Shown here one piece after another: positions 1-8,973 of a DNA stretch of 64,000 nucleotides. The position numbers and the translations under genes are program-made. Every line of letters begins with the position of its first letter. Within the stretch, counting starts at the first letter, position 1. The stretch lies in assembly GCA_964605155.1 (NCBI GenBank), contig CAZSAK010000015.1, positions 6,181 to 70,180 on the forward strand, read 5' to 3'. The stretch comes from CAZSAK01 sp964605155. Lineage in GTDB: Bacteria; Pseudomonadota; Gammaproteobacteria; SZUA-140. The notes beneath the pieces were generated by a model. The model was not told the DNA's origin. It saw only the letters and a program-made list of their open reading frames with translations, and did not search any database.

Positions 1-100
1 GTCTCAATCTCTCCAGACGTTCCGCCTGTGGCGGAAGAAATTCATCAACACCCTCAGGAAGCAACCAGCGATTATTATCATTGAATGAACTGTTGCTCAT
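1..100 (-). CDS. hisZ: HisZ, ATP phosphoribosyltransferase regulatory subunit (N-terminus only, cut by window edge)
   Basis: The minus strand from 100 downwards reads MSNSSFNDNNRWLLPEGVDE followed by FLPPQAERLERLR, which is the characteristic start of HisZ, a class II histidyl-tRNA-synthetase-like protein without aminoacylation activity that pairs with short-form HisG in the first step of histidine synthesis. Only 33 residues are visible, so the call rests on the RWLLPEGVDE-LPP signature and on position: in many gammaproteobacteria hisZ follows hflC and the small DUF2065 gene and precedes purA. The ATG is at 98-100. A true HisRS is less likely because its N-terminus differs. Confidence 0.8.
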   Translation of the reverse strand, partial: MSNSSFNDNNRWLLPEGVDEFLPPQAERLERLR

Positions 101-197
101 GGTGTTTTGATTAACAGAAAAGAATCTTATTATTGTTTGATATGCAGGGGGCAATCATCGGGACAGACGTGTTCACATATTTTTGAAAACGCGCGAA

Positions 198-383
198 CTA
201 ACGTATTATATATAAGAGAATCACGCCGATTAACATACTCGTCAAACCTGCAAACCGCAATGACTGATCATTCATTTCAATCATCTTAAGGAGTGTCCGG
301 CGCATTGCGCCGGGATTGACAAATGGAATGATGCCCTCGATGACAAGCACTAGGGCGATGGCGGCAAGGAAATCATGCCACAT
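198..383 (-). CDS. DUF2065 (YjeT-like) small inner-membrane protein
   Basis: A 61-residue protein with two hydrophobic segments (about residues 5-23 and 43-60) separated by a short basic loop with NPGAMRRTLLKM, the typical layout of DUF2065/YjeT proteins. The function of this family is not established. It lies between hflC and hisZ, which is its usual place in gammaproteobacteria, and is read in the same direction with a gap of 55 bases from hflC, so it probably belongs to the same transcript. A membrane role linked to the HflKC/FtsH complex is only a guess from position. Confidence 0.85.
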   Translation of the reverse strand: MWHDFLAAIALVLVIEGIIPFVNPGAMRRTLLKMIEMNDQSLRFAGLTSMLIGVILLYIIR

Positions 384-438
384 TCACTCACCCGAATTAC
401 CTGAAAATCCTGCAACAGATATATTGATCACCCCGTCT

Positions 439-1308
439 CTACTTGGCCTCCGGCTGATTGAAATACTTGAAAAAATCCGTGTCGGGTTCGAAAACGATCA
501 CGTCGCTCTCATCCTTGAAGGTCGATTTATAGGCATTCAGGCTGCGATAAAATGAATAGAATTCACGGTCCTTGTCAAATGTCTTCGCGTAGGTGTTGGC
601 CGCGACTGCGTCGCCTTCACCACGAATCTGTTCCGCCTCGCGGAAAGCTTCAGCCTTGATCACGGTAACCTCCCTGTCGGCCTCCGCCTTGATACCTGCA
701 GCGATCTCCTCGCCCTCGGCACGAAGCTCATTGGCGACACGCTTACGTTCCGCCTCCATTCTTCTGTAGACTGAAGTGCTGACATCCTCGGCAAGGTCGA
801 TGCGCTTGAGGCGGACATCAATCACACTGATACCAAATGCCCTGGCCTGTTTGTCAGCATTAACCGACAGGATGTTCATGATCTGCTTGCGTTCCCCGGA
901 GACCACTTCCTGGATTGTGCGTTTACCGAACTCGCTGCGCAGTCCATCCTTGATGATTTGCGAAAGACGTAAATTGGCACGCGATATATCGCCGCTCATC
1001 GTGGTGTAATACTGACGTACATCCTCAATTTTCCACTTCACGAAGGCATCGACGATAAGGTTCTTTTTCTCTTTTGTCAGATAGCGTTCCGGTTCTGCGT
1101 CGAGAGTCAGGATGCGCCCGTCAAACTTCATGACGTTGTTGATCAATGGCATCTTGAAATGTAATCCCGGATCATAATCCGTGCGGATAATCTCTCCCAA
1201 TCGAAACTTGGCGGCACGTTGCCATTCGCTGACTGTGAACACCGAATTCAGCCCTGCAAGCAGAACGACGATCAAGACCACCAGCAAAAAAACCTGTTTT
1301 TGCGACAT
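439..1308 (-). CDS. hflC: HflC, membrane subunit of the FtsH-regulating HflKC complex
   Basis: A 289-residue SPFH/prohibitin-family protein. An N-terminal membrane anchor (about residues 5-25, VFLLVVLIVVLLAGLNSVF) is followed by the SPFH domain (about 25-190, with TDYDPGLHFKMPLI and ERYLTKEKKNLIVDAFVKW) and a helical region rich in Ala and Glu (VANELRAEGEEIAAGIKAEADREV). HflC and HflK form a large periplasmic cage around the FtsH protease and restrain its membrane-protein degradation. The length matches family members closely. The ATG shares one base with the stop codon of hflK, so the two subunits are translationally coupled, as expected for a stoichiometric complex. Confidence 0.97.
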   Translation of the reverse strand: MSQKQVFLLVVLIVVLLAGLNSVFTVSEWQRAAKFRLGEIIRTDYDPGLHFKMPLINNVMKFDGRILTLDAEPERYLTKEKKNLIVDAFVKWKIEDVRQYYTTMSGDISRANLRLSQIIKDGLRSEFGKRTIQEVVSGERKQIMNILSVNADKQARAFGISVIDVRLKRIDLAEDVSTSVYRRMEAERKRVANELRAEGEEIAAGIKAEADREVTVIKAEAFREAEQIRGEGDAVAANTYAKTFDKDREFYSFYRSLNAYKSTFKDESDVIVFEPDTDFFKYFNQPEAK

Positions 1309-2585
1309 CAGCGAATCTCCCTGCTGCGTAATAAAGCCCTCGCCCGGTCACTCAGGCTCTGATCGCTGCTGCCGGAGTTGCGGGAGCCTTGATTCGATTG
1401 CTGCTGGGATTGTCCCGAGCCCGATGATTGCCGATCATCGGATTGCTGGCCGGTTCCGAGCGGTAATGACATATTTGTACCTTGCAGCAGGCGGTCAAGC
1501 GGTAAAAACAGGATATTCCCGCCCTGCTTGACATCCAGCATCACCTTGCTGGTCTTGTTCATGACCTCTTCTATGGTATCCAGATACAGACGTTCACGTG
1601 TCACCTCGGGCGCCTTTTCATATTCATCCAGTACTTGCTGAAAACGGCTTGTTTCACCTTCCGCCTTCTCGATGACTTGCTGCTTGTAACCCTTGGCTTC
1701 CTCGAGCATGCGCGACCTTGCACCCCGCGCCCTTGGGATTACCGAATTGGAATAGGCTTCGGCCTCGTTGATCGAGCGCTGTCTGTCCTCGCGTGCCTTT
1801 ACGGCATCACTGAAAGCGGCCTGTACCTGTTCGGGTGGTTGTGCATCCTGCATGTTGAGGCTGATAACCTGAAGACCGGAATTATAGAGATCGAGGATAT
1901 CCTGGATCAGTTTTTCCCCGCGTTGCACCACTTCACTGCGTCCTTCCGTCAGCACGAAGTCCATCTTGCTCTTGCCGATGATTTCGCGGATCGCGCTCTC
2001 TGTAACCTGTCCCAGGGTCAGGTCAGGATCCCGCACATTGAACAGGTAATCCTTGGCGTCCTTGACCTGATACTGGATGGCAAAATTCACATCGACGATA
2101 TTTTCATCCTGCGTCAGCATCAGTGCCTCGCGTGGGATCGATCTTGTCGTCTGCTGATCGGTGCCACCGGAGCGGTAACCGATTTCTACGGTACGTACCT
2201 GTTCTATATTGACAACCTCCACATTCTGGACCGGATACGGGATATGCCAGTGAAATCCCGGTTGTGTCGTCGTGTTGTATTTCCCGAACTGCAGCACGAC
2301 GCCGCGCGTACCTTCATCGATGATATAAAAACCCGACAGGCCCCAAACTGCCACGATGATGAGCACGATGAGACCGATTCCATACTTGCCCGGCCCGGAG
2401 GTACCGCCACCACCCGTACCTTTACCTTTGCCGCCGCCAAAGATCCCGCCAAACTTTGCCTGGATCTTGCGCACAACCTCATCCAGATCCGGGGGACCCT
2501 GCTGGCCGCCTTTACTGCCGCCCCACGGATCGTCATCCTTGGAGCCACCGGGCTCATTCCAGGCCATCTTTACAGGTTTCTTCAT
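1308..2585 (-). CDS. hflK: HflK, membrane subunit of the FtsH-regulating HflKC complex
   Basis: About 425 residues. A glycine-rich, charged N-terminal cytoplasmic tail (MAWNEPGGSKDDDPWGG and a GGGKGKGTGGGG stretch) precedes one membrane span (about residues 72-92) and the SPFH domain starting GFYIIDEGTRGVVLQFGKY. The C-terminus is a low-complexity Ser/Gln/Gly tail, also normal for HflK. It is the partner of HflC in the complex that modulates FtsH. The frame can be extended to a TTG at 2588, but the ATG at 2585 is preferred; a third possible start is the ATG of MAWNEPGG, seven codons further in, which matches many homologues. Confidence 0.96.
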   Translation of the reverse strand: MKKPVKMAWNEPGGSKDDDPWGGSKGGQQGPPDLDEVVRKIQAKFGGIFGGGKGKGTGGGGTSGPGKYGIGLIVLIIVAVWGLSGFYIIDEGTRGVVLQFGKYNTTTQPGFHWHIPYPVQNVEVVNIEQVRTVEIGYRSGGTDQQTTRSIPREALMLTQDENIVDVNFAIQYQVKDAKDYLFNVRDPDLTLGQVTESAIREIIGKSKMDFVLTEGRSEVVQRGEKLIQDILDLYNSGLQVISLNMQDAQPPEQVQAAFSDAVKAREDRQRSINEAEAYSNSVIPRARGARSRMLEEAKGYKQQVIEKAEGETSRFQQVLDEYEKAPEVTRERLYLDTIEEVMNKTSKVMLDVKQGGNILFLPLDRLLQGTNMSLPLGTGQQSDDRQSSGSGQSQQQSNQGSRNSGSSDQSLSDRARALLRSREIR

Positions 2586-2660
2586 CAATGTTTTGTCCAG
2601 CTTTTACAATTCGGTGGAAAGTGGGTGATTTTAGGGGTTACGTGATGGTGCTGCAAGGTC

Positions 2661-4031
2661 TTATGCGTTACTGACAGCAGCCCAGCTATCTGATTCTATA
2701 TAACATCCGTCCTGATGTGAAAGATATTCCAGCAATTCAGGTTGAATCACGACATCGAGCACCATTTCACCGTTTGAGTCTATAGATTCGCGGTGAATGG
2801 TGCCACATCTGGATATTTCCGTCCGTAATTCTGCCGCATGTGGCAGTATATGAATCCTGGTTGCAACTGGGCGCTTTAAATCAAACCGGTAATCATCCTG
2901 ATGGCATCGGGCATCACTCTCGATTTCCCGGTCGGGAAATGTTGCTTGGAAATACTCTGTCAATGATTGCCGCAATAAATCTATTCCGGCACCACTGTGT
3001 GCCGATAGCCATACCCGTTTGGGCCTGCCGTATTCGTCACGATCTATGCGGGGCTTCGTATCAGGCACCATATCTATCTTGTTATAGATCTCTAACTGAG
3101 GTATTGAATCGGCACCGATCTCCTTCAATACCTGATTCACCTGCTCACTACATGCATGATGGTTTTCGTCCTGCGCCTCGATAACGTGAAGTAACAGATG
3201 CGCCGCTTCTGTTTCCTCCAGTGTGGCGCGAAAGGCCGCAACGAGGTTATGCGGCAAATGACGTATAAAACCCACGGTATCCGCCAGGACGACCGTTCCG
3301 ACGCCCGGCAACTCCAGTCGTCTCAATGTCGGATCAAGGGTTGCAAAAAGTTGATCAGCGGCATAGACATTCGCCTTTGTCAGACGATTGAACAAGGTCG
3401 ACTTGCCGGTATTGGTATATCCGACCAGGGATATAGTCTTGACTTCGGCCTTGCGACGGGACTTACGGTGCAGGTCACGTTGCCTGCGCACCTTGTCCAG
3501 TCGCTTGTTGAGGTTTTTGATGCGCGCGCCGATCAAACGGCGGTCGGTTTCCAGCTGTGTTTCACCCGGTCCGCGTAGTCCGATGCCACCTTTCTGCCTC
3601 TCGAGGTGTGTCCATCCCCGCACCAGTCGGGTGGAAAGATACTTGAGTTGCGCAAGTTCGACCTGCAGTTTTCCTTCATAGGATCTTGCACGCTGGGCGA
3701 AAATATCCAGGATCAATCGTGTCCGGTCTATGACCCGGCATTTGAGAAATTGCTCGAGATTGCGTTCCTGTCCTGGTGATAATGTATGATTGAATAAAAC
3801 GACCTGGGCCTGTTTTTCATGAATTGCCGCCAGAATTTCCTCGAGCTTGCCGGATCCGACGAAATATTTTGGATCAGGGGCCTTGCGCACGCCCTTGATA
3901 ATGGAGACCGTTTTAACATCGGCCGAAAGTGACAGGTCACGAAACTCCTCAAGACTCTCCTCGGTGCCTTTAATGCGAAAATCTATATGAACAAGTACCG
4001 CCCTTGTTCCACTCTGCGGCCTTTCAAACAA
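2661..4031 (-). CDS. hflX: HflX, ribosome-associated GTPase
   Basis: A 456-residue Obg-HflX family GTPase. The N-terminal nucleotide-binding-like domain includes DPKYFVGSGKLEEI and NHTLSPGQERNLE; a coiled linker follows the glycine-rich GGIGLRGPGETQLE segment. The G domain has G1 GYTNTGKS (204-211), G3 DTVG (251-254) and G4 NKID (near 316). HflX binds the 50S subunit and splits stalled 70S ribosomes, mainly under heat stress. At 456 residues it is slightly longer than the E. coli protein because of its C-terminal domain. It lies between hfq and hflK, as in most gammaproteobacteria, with a gap of 26 bases from hfq. Confidence 0.97.
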   Translation of the reverse strand: MFERPQSGTRAVLVHIDFRIKGTEESLEEFRDLSLSADVKTVSIIKGVRKAPDPKYFVGSGKLEEILAAIHEKQAQVVLFNHTLSPGQERNLEQFLKCRVIDRTRLILDIFAQRARSYEGKLQVELAQLKYLSTRLVRGWTHLERQKGGIGLRGPGETQLETDRRLIGARIKNLNKRLDKVRRQRDLHRKSRRKAEVKTISLVGYTNTGKSTLFNRLTKANVYAADQLFATLDPTLRRLELPGVGTVVLADTVGFIRHLPHNLVAAFRATLEETEAAHLLLHVIEAQDENHHACSEQVNQVLKEIGADSIPQLEIYNKIDMVPDTKPRIDRDEYGRPKRVWLSAHSGAGIDLLRQSLTEYFQATFPDREIESDARCHQDDYRFDLKRPVATRIHILPHAAELRTEISRCGTIHRESIDSNGEMVLDVVIQPELLEYLSHQDGCYIESDSWAAVSNA

Positions 4032-4057
4032 ATTTACATCCTATGGAAATGGGACAC

Positions 4058-4309
4058 CTATGCTTCACTTGCGCTCGATTGTATTTCTTCCGTCATGGAA
4101 GTCTTTATGTTACGTGCCGGCACAATCGTTGATATGGCGTGTTTATACACCATTTGATTTACCGAGTTTTTGAGCAGTACGACGAATTGATCAAATGATT
4201 CGACCTGACCTTGCAATTTGATACCGTTCACCAGATAGATCGAAACGGGTATGCGCTCCTTGCGTAATGCATTCAAAAAAGGATCTTGTAAACTTTGCCC
4301 TTTTGCCAT
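4058..4309 (-). CDS. hfq: Hfq, RNA chaperone
   Basis: An 83-residue Sm-like protein. Sm1 (residues about 10-46, NALRKERIPVSIYLVNGIKLQGQ, FDQFVVLL) and Sm2 (YKHAIST, 55-61) are complete. Gln8, Phe42, Lys56 and His57 of the proximal RNA-binding face are present, and the C-terminal tail is short. Hfq hexamers bring small RNAs and mRNAs together, which is relevant to the two candidate small RNAs in this window. An AAGGAG-type ribosome site lies just upstream of the ATG (gaaggagaataaaaa on the minus strand). The order miaA-hfq-hflX is canonical. Confidence 0.98.
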   Translation of the reverse strand: MAKGQSLQDPFLNALRKERIPVSIYLVNGIKLQGQVESFDQFVVLLKNSVNQMVYKHAISTIVPARNIKTSMTEEIQSSASEA

Positions 4310-4447
4310 TTTTTATTCTCCTTCCAGTATGGGCCGATTTGACACCATCCTGTATTTATTATTAACGTCAGTCGGTTACCGCCAGCCAGACTCTTTCCCT
4401 ATCCCTGAGAGCCGAATTGTAACACTATAATAGATAATCCATAACGG

Positions 4448-5392
4448 TCATATTTGATCAATTGTAGCATTCGTAACAGTTTTCAATAGCTTATTAATTA
4501 TATTTTTATCCGAAGCATCATGACGGACACCGTCTTTTCCTGATCTCAGCCATGTCAATTGCCTTTTGGCAAGCTGACGAGTGGCATAGATTCCCTTCCT
4601 AACTGCTTCATCGTACTCAATTTTGCCTTCCAGATAGTGCCACAACTGGCGATAACCAACACAACGTATCGATGGCAGGTCCAAATTCAGATCCCCCCTA
4701 TCACGTAACGCCTCAACCTCCTCTAGGAAACCGGATTCCATCATGTCATAAAACCGTCGCTCGATATTACGATGGAGAGACTCCCGTTCATCCGGGATGA
4801 TGGTTAACTTGATTATCTGAAACGGCAAGGATTCACATTGACCTCGATTGATCAGGTTTGTCAGTGTCTCGCCTGTCAATTCATAGACTTCAAGGGCGCG
4901 CTGGATACGTTGAGGATCATTGGGATGTATGCGGTTCGCGGCAACTGGATCGATAACCTTGAGGCGATCATGTAATGCCGCCCAACCATTACACTGCGCC
5001 TCGTATTCTAGCTTATCTCTGATCGCTTGATTGGCATGGGGCAGATTTGACAGACCCTTTTCCAAGGCACTGAAATAGAGCATCGTCCCACCGACAAGCA
5101 GAGGCATGCGCCTACGTTTGCGTATCTCATCGATCTCACGCAAAGCATCTTCCCGGAACTGCGCAACGGAGTAACTTTCGGAAGGATCCCGAATATCGAT
5201 CAGGCGGTGCGGTATCTTCCCTAGCGTCTCCGCATCAGGCTTGGCGGTGCCAATATCCATGCCTCGATAGATCATCGCCGAATCTACACTGATGATCTCA
5301 CTGGGAAGATGCTCCGTGAGCCTTAGCGCAATGTCTGTCTTTCCCGATGCGGTGGGCCCCATGAGAAAGATTACAGGGGGAAACGTCTTCAT
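4448..5392 (-). CDS. miaA: MiaA, tRNA dimethylallyltransferase
   Basis: MiaA transfers a dimethylallyl group to N6 of A37 in tRNAs that read UNN codons. The Walker A motif GPTASGKT is at residues 12-19, followed by DSAMIYRGMDIGTAKP and the SYSVAQFREDA and LLVGGTMLYF motifs. The protein is about 314 residues from the chosen ATG, the normal length. The open frame runs upstream to a TTG at 5437, but the extra residues (SPRCKKDDIYLF) are not part of the family, so the ATG at 5392 is preferred. It heads the miaA-hfq-hflX-hflK-hflC run. The mutL gene often found upstream is absent here. Confidence 0.96.
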   Translation of the reverse strand: MKTFPPVIFLMGPTASGKTDIALRLTEHLPSEIISVDSAMIYRGMDIGTAKPDAETLGKIPHRLIDIRDPSESYSVAQFREDALREIDEIRKRRRMPLLVGGTMLYFSALEKGLSNLPHANQAIRDKLEYEAQCNGWAALHDRLKVIDPVAANRIHPNDPQRIQRALEVYELTGETLTNLINRGQCESLPFQIIKLTIIPDERESLHRNIERRFYDMMESGFLEEVEALRDRGDLNLDLPSIRCVGYRQLWHYLEGKIEYDEAVRKGIYATRQLAKRQLTWLRSGKDGVRHDASDKNIINKLLKTVTNATIDQI

Positions 5393-5807
5393 GAGTCTGA
5401 ATAAATATATATCGTCTTTTTTACAACGAGGTGACAATATTATTTATTATATAGGAGGGAGATATAAATTGCCTTTCAACAACATCTGGCAAGTGACTCC
5501 AGCCGTACTTATTCAATCATTCATCAGTGGAGACGTCATCCGCCGGACAAAGAGGCGAAATGGTTTGTGATTGGTCATTCTGGAATGATATATGGTTCGA
5601 GATAAGCCGCCGCATTAATCTAACACTTGCAACTTCCCAGTTATACAAGATTCCAAAGTGTAGTGAGTGAGATTGAATCATGACAGCTATGGTCCCCATG
5701 CGTTACTCTACTGCCCTTTCTTTTTTGAACAGCCTTGGCAATCTAGCTGTTGGATCAAACACTAGGTACAACTCAATCCGAGTTGCCAGAGATAAAAGAA
5801 TATTCGA
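5393..5807. other. Gene-free stretch between miaA and the lipoprotein gene
   Basis: About 415 bases with no convincing gene. The A+T-rich part next to miaA (5400-5460) presumably holds the promoter of the minus-strand operon. A short inverted repeat CAACTC-N5-GAGTTG lies at 5769-5785 just past the stop codon of the lipoprotein gene, but no run of T follows it on either strand, so I do not call it a terminator. Confidence 0.5.
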
Positions 5808-6716
5808 TTAATACACCATGCCGGGCTGCCAACCGCCACGCCCCATAAAAGCAGAAGCAAGTCGATAAGAGGCCCTGTTAATCGCATCGTATCTCATCGA
5901 CGCAAATATTGTATCGGTCTGGTAATACAGATCACCATGATATCCAGCGGAGTTATTGTTTTTGGCAGAAGCGTTCGCAACGGCCTGCTGCGATTGCGAA
6001 TTACTGTTGTTAACAACGACATTAATGACAGTCTGGCCATTATCCTTGTTGACATGTCGGTGGTGATTGTCCATTTGTGTTGGGTTATGACTGACTGCGG
6101 CCCTTTGCTTTTCATCTTCCCACCCGTGTCTGGGAGGATACTCATTTGACCCGGAATACGCGAGTGGTTGCCATATATAATTTCTGCTGTTGCCGTGGGC
6201 CTTGTCAATCCATAACAGTTGGCCCGATGTTGCATCTATCACCTTGATTGAGGCTGTGATCGTTACATCTCTCTTTATATAGTATCCCCACTCATATTCT
6301 TCACTCTTCCTGTCGATTTTTTTTCTCCTGGGCTGGTCTTCGGAAATCGTTTCGGAGTACGAGGTGACAGAACCACTCAGAATAAGATCATTATGAAACT
6401 GTTTCGCCAACATGTCTCTCTTCTGTTCATCCGATCCATCAAAATCTGCGTAGTGATACCGGGTGACAAAATCATTAACCTCCATACTTGGTATAACGGT
6501 TACCGCGTTGAGCGCAAGTACCCTCTCGAGGACGCCGTCTTCCATCTCCTGAGCGAGACCCGCATCCTGAGAAAGATTACGGAAAGGCAGGACCACCATG
6601 GAATCATATCCATAGAGATTGAATGCTGGTGGTTGCGGTGTCATTGCACAACCGGAAAGCACCATCAATAGCATGCAGCAACTATATTTTACAAGATCAG
6701 CTCGAATTTTGTTCAT
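5808..6716 (-). CDS. Outer-membrane-type lipoprotein with CsgG/LpoB-like fold (function unknown)
   Basis: About 302 residues from the chosen ATG (MNKIRADLVKYSCC...). A lipoprotein signal ends in LSGC, so the mature protein should start at Cys22 or so. The following region (SMVVLPFRNLSQDAG, ALNAVTVIPSMEV, HNDLILSGSVTSY, IKVIDATSGQLLWID) has the alternating pattern of the CsgG/LpoB/TolB-N-like fold in envelope lipoproteins. The second half is low complexity (His, Asn, Ser, Gln rich, NNSNSQSQQAVANASAKNNN) before a conserved-looking end. It stands alone, facing the same way as miaA. A role in secretion or peptidoglycan synthase activation is possible but not shown. The upstream extension to 6779 is unlikely. 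Confidence 0.6.
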   Translation of the reverse strand: MNKIRADLVKYSCCMLLMVLSGCAMTPQPPAFNLYGYDSMVVLPFRNLSQDAGLAQEMEDGVLERVLALNAVTVIPSMEVNDFVTRYHYADFDGSDEQKRDMLAKQFHNDLILSGSVTSYSETISEDQPRRKKIDRKSEEYEWGYYIKRDVTITASIKVIDATSGQLLWIDKAHGNSRNYIWQPLAYSGSNEYPPRHGWEDEKQRAAVSHNPTQMDNHHRHVNKDNGQTVINVVVNNSNSQSQQAVANASAKNNNSAGYHGDLYYQTDTIFASMRYDAINRASYRLASAFMGRGGWQPGMVY

Positions 6717-6976
6717 TTGGGGATACCAATATCTGTTGATCAATAGTGACTGTCTTGATGTCGGCCTCACAAGAGTCAACTTTAATTGAGCGGTTGATTA
6801 TAAAAATATATAAGAACTATGTAGTTATATTGAAGAGGAGGAATATTGAGGAGCGACGATACGTTACGCACCTGAATGGATGCGTGTGACTTTACAGAAT
6901 CTCAAATCCACAACGTGCCATGGATTTGATGCAAGCCATCCGTTGCATCTTCGCCACTACCTGAATACGAGGTCGC

Positions 6977-6995
6977 AACGCTATGATATAGCGTT
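6977..6995. repeat. Perfect inverted repeat upstream of the glycosyltransferase gene
   Basis: AACGCTATGATATAGCGTT: two 8-base arms around GAT, centred 59 bases before the glycosyltransferase ATG. It is the only clear structure in the 328-base gap from 6717 to 7044. It lies where an operator or a leader hairpin could act, but no -10/-35 pair next to it is convincing, so the role is open. Confidence 0.45.
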
Positions 6996-7044
6996 CAAAA
7001 CACAGACTGTGGCATAGTAGTCCCAAAAGTAATACAAACGTACG

Positions 7045-8544
7045 ATGCACATTGCTTTCTTAAACATCCAAGGGAACTTTGATCCAGAGGATCGCTACTG
7101 GACAGCTCATCCGGATTTCGGTGGCCAGCTCGTCTATGTCAAGGAAGTCTCACTCGCCCTGGGCCGCATGGGCCATCATGTCGACATCGTCACACGTCGC
7201 ATCAAGGATCGGGAATGGCCGGGATTCGATGCCGACATCGAGGAGTATCCGGGCGAACCCAATGTGCGCATTGTTCGCCTGCCTTGCGGTGGTGATCGTT
7301 TCTTGCGAAAGCAGGATCTATGGCCGTATATCGGGCCTGAATGGGTACCGAATCTAATCAAGTTCTATCTCCGTGAGGGTCGGCAGCCGTCAACGGCGAC
7401 ATCCCATTACGGAGATGCAGGGTTGGCGGCGGCCATTTGGCAACAACAGGGAGGACCACCATATACCTTCACTGCGCACTCGCTCGGCGCCCAGAAGCTG
7501 GAACGCCTGCTGGTCTATAACCACGTCGATATCGAAACTCTGGACAGGGAATTGTATTTCGCGCGCCGCATTGCCGCCGAGCGGGTCGCGATGAATCACG
7601 CGTCACGCGTTATCACCTCCACCCGGCAGGAGCGGCACGAACAATACGGTCATCTTGCCTACCAGAATGCAGTCGATACTACTGACACCGACCATTTCGC
7701 CGTTATCCCGCCTGGTGTGAACCTGCATATCTTCGATGCAAAGATCCATGGCCCGGACGATGAGCGAATTGCTACCCGCCTAGAACAGGTCGTGTCACGT
7801 GATATTCTGGAAGAGCGTTGTGGGCTGCCGTTCGTCATCTGCTCAAGCCGGCTCGAAGCCAAGAAGAACCATGTTGGCCTGGCGATGGCATTCGCCCACA
7901 GCGCAGAACTGCAGGCAGCGGCAAATCTACTGTTCGTGGTGCACGGTCTGGAGGACATCCACCACGGTATGAGTCTGTCGCAGGATGAGCAGCAGATCAT
8001 GGACAAGATCGTAGCCACTTGCGAGGCCGCCAACCTCTGGGGCAAGGTGACAGGTTGCTCATTGGATAGCCAGAGCGAGTTGGCGGCCGCCTATCGTCAC
8101 CTCGCGAAACGCCGGTCCGTCTTCGTTTTGCCCGCACTCTACGAACCGTTCGGTTTGGCCCCGCTGGAGGCGATTGCAGCCGGACTACCCGCGTGCGTCA
8201 CCCGATGCGGTGGACCGAGCGAGTCCTTGTACAATGAAAGTACCAATACCGAATACGGCGTGCTCGTCGATCCCGCTGATCCAGGCGCTATCGCCACAGG
8301 ATTGTTACGGCTTGTGGGTACAGACAATGAATGGGAGCGATTTCATGACGCCGGCCGGCGGCGCGTATTGCAGGATTATACGTGGGAGGCAACCGCGAAA
8401 GGCTATATGAACACCCTGGAGGCGATCGCAAGACACCCGGCAAAGAAGGAATCCGGCTTGATTCCGATCCCTGACTACTTCATCACCCCCGGGCCAGATA
8501 GAGATGTCAGTATCGATATACTAAGAGGTATTGTCTCACCTTAA
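7045..8544 (+). CDS. GT4-family glycosyltransferase, sucrose-phosphate-synthase-like
   Basis: A 499-residue GT-B retaining glycosyltransferase. The N-terminal half has FGGQLVYVKEVSLALGRMGH (the GGQ loop of sucrose synthases and sucrose-phosphate synthases), LPCGGDRFLRKQDLWPYI and YTFTAHSLGAQKLE; the C-terminal half has SRLEAKKNHVGL and the nucleotide-sugar motif EPFGLAPLEAIAAGLP. These place it with sucrose-phosphate synthase and mannosylfructose-phosphate synthase, which make phosphorylated disaccharide compatible solutes from a nucleotide sugar. No HAD-type phosphatase domain is fused to it and none lies beside it, so the product could differ or the phosphatase is elsewhere. It is a single gene with an inverted repeat upstream and a possible terminator downstream. 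Confidence 0.8.
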   Translation: MHIAFLNIQGNFDPEDRYWTAHPDFGGQLVYVKEVSLALGRMGHHVDIVTRRIKDREWPGFDADIEEYPGEPNVRIVRLPCGGDRFLRKQDLWPYIGPEWVPNLIKFYLREGRQPSTATSHYGDAGLAAAIWQQQGGPPYTFTAHSLGAQKLERLLVYNHVDIETLDRELYFARRIAAERVAMNHASRVITSTRQERHEQYGHLAYQNAVDTTDTDHFAVIPPGVNLHIFDAKIHGPDDERIATRLEQVVSRDILEERCGLPFVICSSRLEAKKNHVGLAMAFAHSAELQAAANLLFVVHGLEDIHHGMSLSQDEQQIMDKIVATCEAANLWGKVTGCSLDSQSELAAAYRHLAKRRSVFVLPALYEPFGLAPLEAIAAGLPACVTRCGGPSESLYNESTNTEYGVLVDPADPGAIATGLLRLVGTDNEWERFHDAGRRRVLQDYTWEATAKGYMNTLEAIARHPAKKESGLIPIPDYFITPGPDRDVSIDILRGIVSP

Positions 8545-8574
8545 GCCGCAGATCTATCCCCTCAAGCAGTAAGT

Positions 8575-8591
8575 ACCCGGATACTCCGGGT
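8575..8591 (+). terminator. Possible terminator hairpin after the glycosyltransferase gene
   Basis: ACCCGG-ATACT-CCGGGT forms a 6-bp GC-rich stem 30 bases after the stop codon. Only an interrupted T-rich stretch (ttcatcttattttgttc) follows, so termination would be weak. Confidence 0.35.
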
Positions 8592-8767
8592 CGGTTCATC
8601 TTATTTTGTTCTACCCTCACTCAAAATGTCCATGGGTTCGAACACCACCATAATTGAAATTCAATGCAACCTTCTGTTGATTAAGAGGGAGGTCCTCAAT
8701 CGACACATCCCTGTGCCTGACCTGCTGGCGCCAGCTCTCGTGACGTGTGAATCGGCCCTTTATATAT

Positions 8768-8855
8768 TGGCGGAGAGGGAGGGATTCGAACCCCCGGACG
8801 GTTGCCCGTCAACGGTTTTCAAGACCGCCGCTTTCGACCACTCAGCCACCTCTCC
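8768..8855 (-). tRNA. tRNA-Ser (anticodon UGA)
   Basis: On the minus strand an 88-base tRNA starts GGAGAGGTGGCTGAGTGG and ends with the encoded CCA. The acceptor stem GGAGAGG/CCTCTCC is perfect, the anticodon loop is CTTGAAA (anticodon TGA), the T arm GGGGGTTCGAATCCCTC is normal, and there is a long variable arm (TTGACGGGCAACCGTC) as expected for serine tRNA. No integrase gene is nearby, so there is no sign that it serves as an attachment site. Confidence 0.97.
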
Positions 8856-8973
8856 GGATCTCACTAGGCAATGATTTTAAGGACGTGATTTTACATGAAA
8901 AATCATGAGTTGAAAGCAAAAGACCATATATGGTTAAGGGTTTTCTGTAATATGGAATTTTAGGTCAATTAAC

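Noticed and set aside
1635..2645. A 336-residue plus-strand frame opposite hflK
   Set aside because: hflK on the other strand is a clear SPFH-family gene with correct motifs; the long antisense frame reflects its codon bias.
8626..8655. A tRNA-like 3' end (GGGTTCGAACACCACCA) after the glycosyltransferase gene
   Set aside because: The pairing bases of a T arm and acceptor stem are missing, and no anticodon arm can be placed upstream.
8626..8874. An 82-residue plus-strand frame with EREGFEPPDGCPSTVFKTAAF
   Set aside because: It is the well-known false protein read antisense through a serine tRNA gene; the tRNA-Ser at 8768-8855 explains it.
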